From Sutterella sp. AM11-39 (GTDB taxonomy: Bacteria > Pseudomonadota > Gammaproteobacteria > Burkholderiales > Burkholderiaceae_F), in the NCBI RefSeq assembly GCF_003472385.1, contig NZ_QRLV01000005.1, positions 62,001 to 126,000 of the forward strand: a stretch of DNA of 64,000 bases, read 5' to 3'. The position numbers and the translations under genes were made by a program. Under the pieces are notes generated by a model, which worked only from the letters and a program-made list of their open reading frames with translations, ran no database searches and was not told where the DNA came from. This document shows positions 63,927-64,000 of this stretch, piece after piece; the first letter of the stretch is position 1; the number at the start of each line of letters is the position of its first letter.

Positions 63927-64000
63927 AGCCGCCTATGCGGCTGGCTTGCTGCGGAGCTTTTCTTTTGTTTGTACCATGACCGAACTTTCGACTGACGTGC
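63927..64000 (+). other. Hairpin and possible start of the next gene
   Basis: AGCCGC (63927-63932) pairs with GCGGCT (63937-63942), with a T-rich stretch after 63957, so a terminator is possible. An ATG at 63976 opens a frame MTELSTDV that runs off the window. It has no clear ribosome site, so it may or may not be a gene start. Confidence 0.3.

Overview
The window reads as the chromosomal dnaN-gyrB neighbourhood of a Burkholderiales-type betaproteobacterium with an anaerobic, probably gut-dwelling lifestyle, most like Sutterellaceae. This placement is an inference. It rests on betaproteobacterial gene blocks (a fused FAD/Fe-S DUF3683 oxidoreductase, fmt-rsmB-DUF4390-ntrY-ntrX-trkA-trkH, DUF1840, and a PTS of EIIA-HPr-EI with no permease). 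It also rests on menaquinone synthesis (MenA) beside periplasmic flavin reductases and two trimeric porins. Genus cannot be fixed from sequence reading alone. I found no tRNA, rRNA, CRISPR array or insertion sequence.

Layout. 0-6.1 kb: end of dnaN, gyrB, a 5'-nucleotidase and a FadH-like flavoenzyme that has lost its catalytic residues. 6.1-6.8 kb: an AT-rich, DnaA-box-rich non-coding region that is a strong oriC candidate. 6.8-8.3 kb: a Crp-like regulator and a BON-domain lipoprotein. 8.4-12.5 kb (minus): a dacA-like/ybeD/lipB/menA/lipA operon whose DacA homologue lacks all three active-site motifs. 12.5-23.3 kb: an alpha/beta hydrolase, birA-coaX-SPOR protein, HIT protein, giant FAD/Fe-S oxidoreductase, ilvA, a small unknown protein and rlpA. 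23.5-27.2 kb: gatCAB plus a DUF805 protein. 27.5-35.5 kb: a respiratory island with a porin, a tetraheme cytochrome, a Tat-exported flavoprotein, a second porin, a Crp-like regulator and a UrdA-like FMN/FAD reductase. 35.6-39.2 kb: pyrE, xth, rsuA, ampG. 39.2-42.6 kb (minus): the regulatory PTS operon. 43-53.5 kb (minus): trkH, trkA, ntrX-like, ntrY-like, DUF4390, rsmB, fmt and def, with an alpha/beta hydrolase inserted on the plus strand. 53.7-59.7 kb: a divergent DprA, topB, a marR-cupin pair with two palindromic operators, and a CNNM/CBS protein. 59.9-63.9 kb: aapJ-aapQ-aapM of a polar amino-acid ABC transporter, without its ATPase, then an SRPBCC-fold protein.

How the parts work together. 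Menaquinol made through MenA could feed electrons to the periplasm, where the tetraheme cytochrome/flavoprotein pair and the FMN/FAD reductase would reduce unsaturated organic acids entering through the two porins. The Crp-like regulators, an FNR-like site and a recurring AGGGNTA motif are candidate control elements. Several conserved loci (fadH-like, dacA, dprA) hold family members without the usual catalytic or signature residues, which suggests repurposed folds in a reduced genome.
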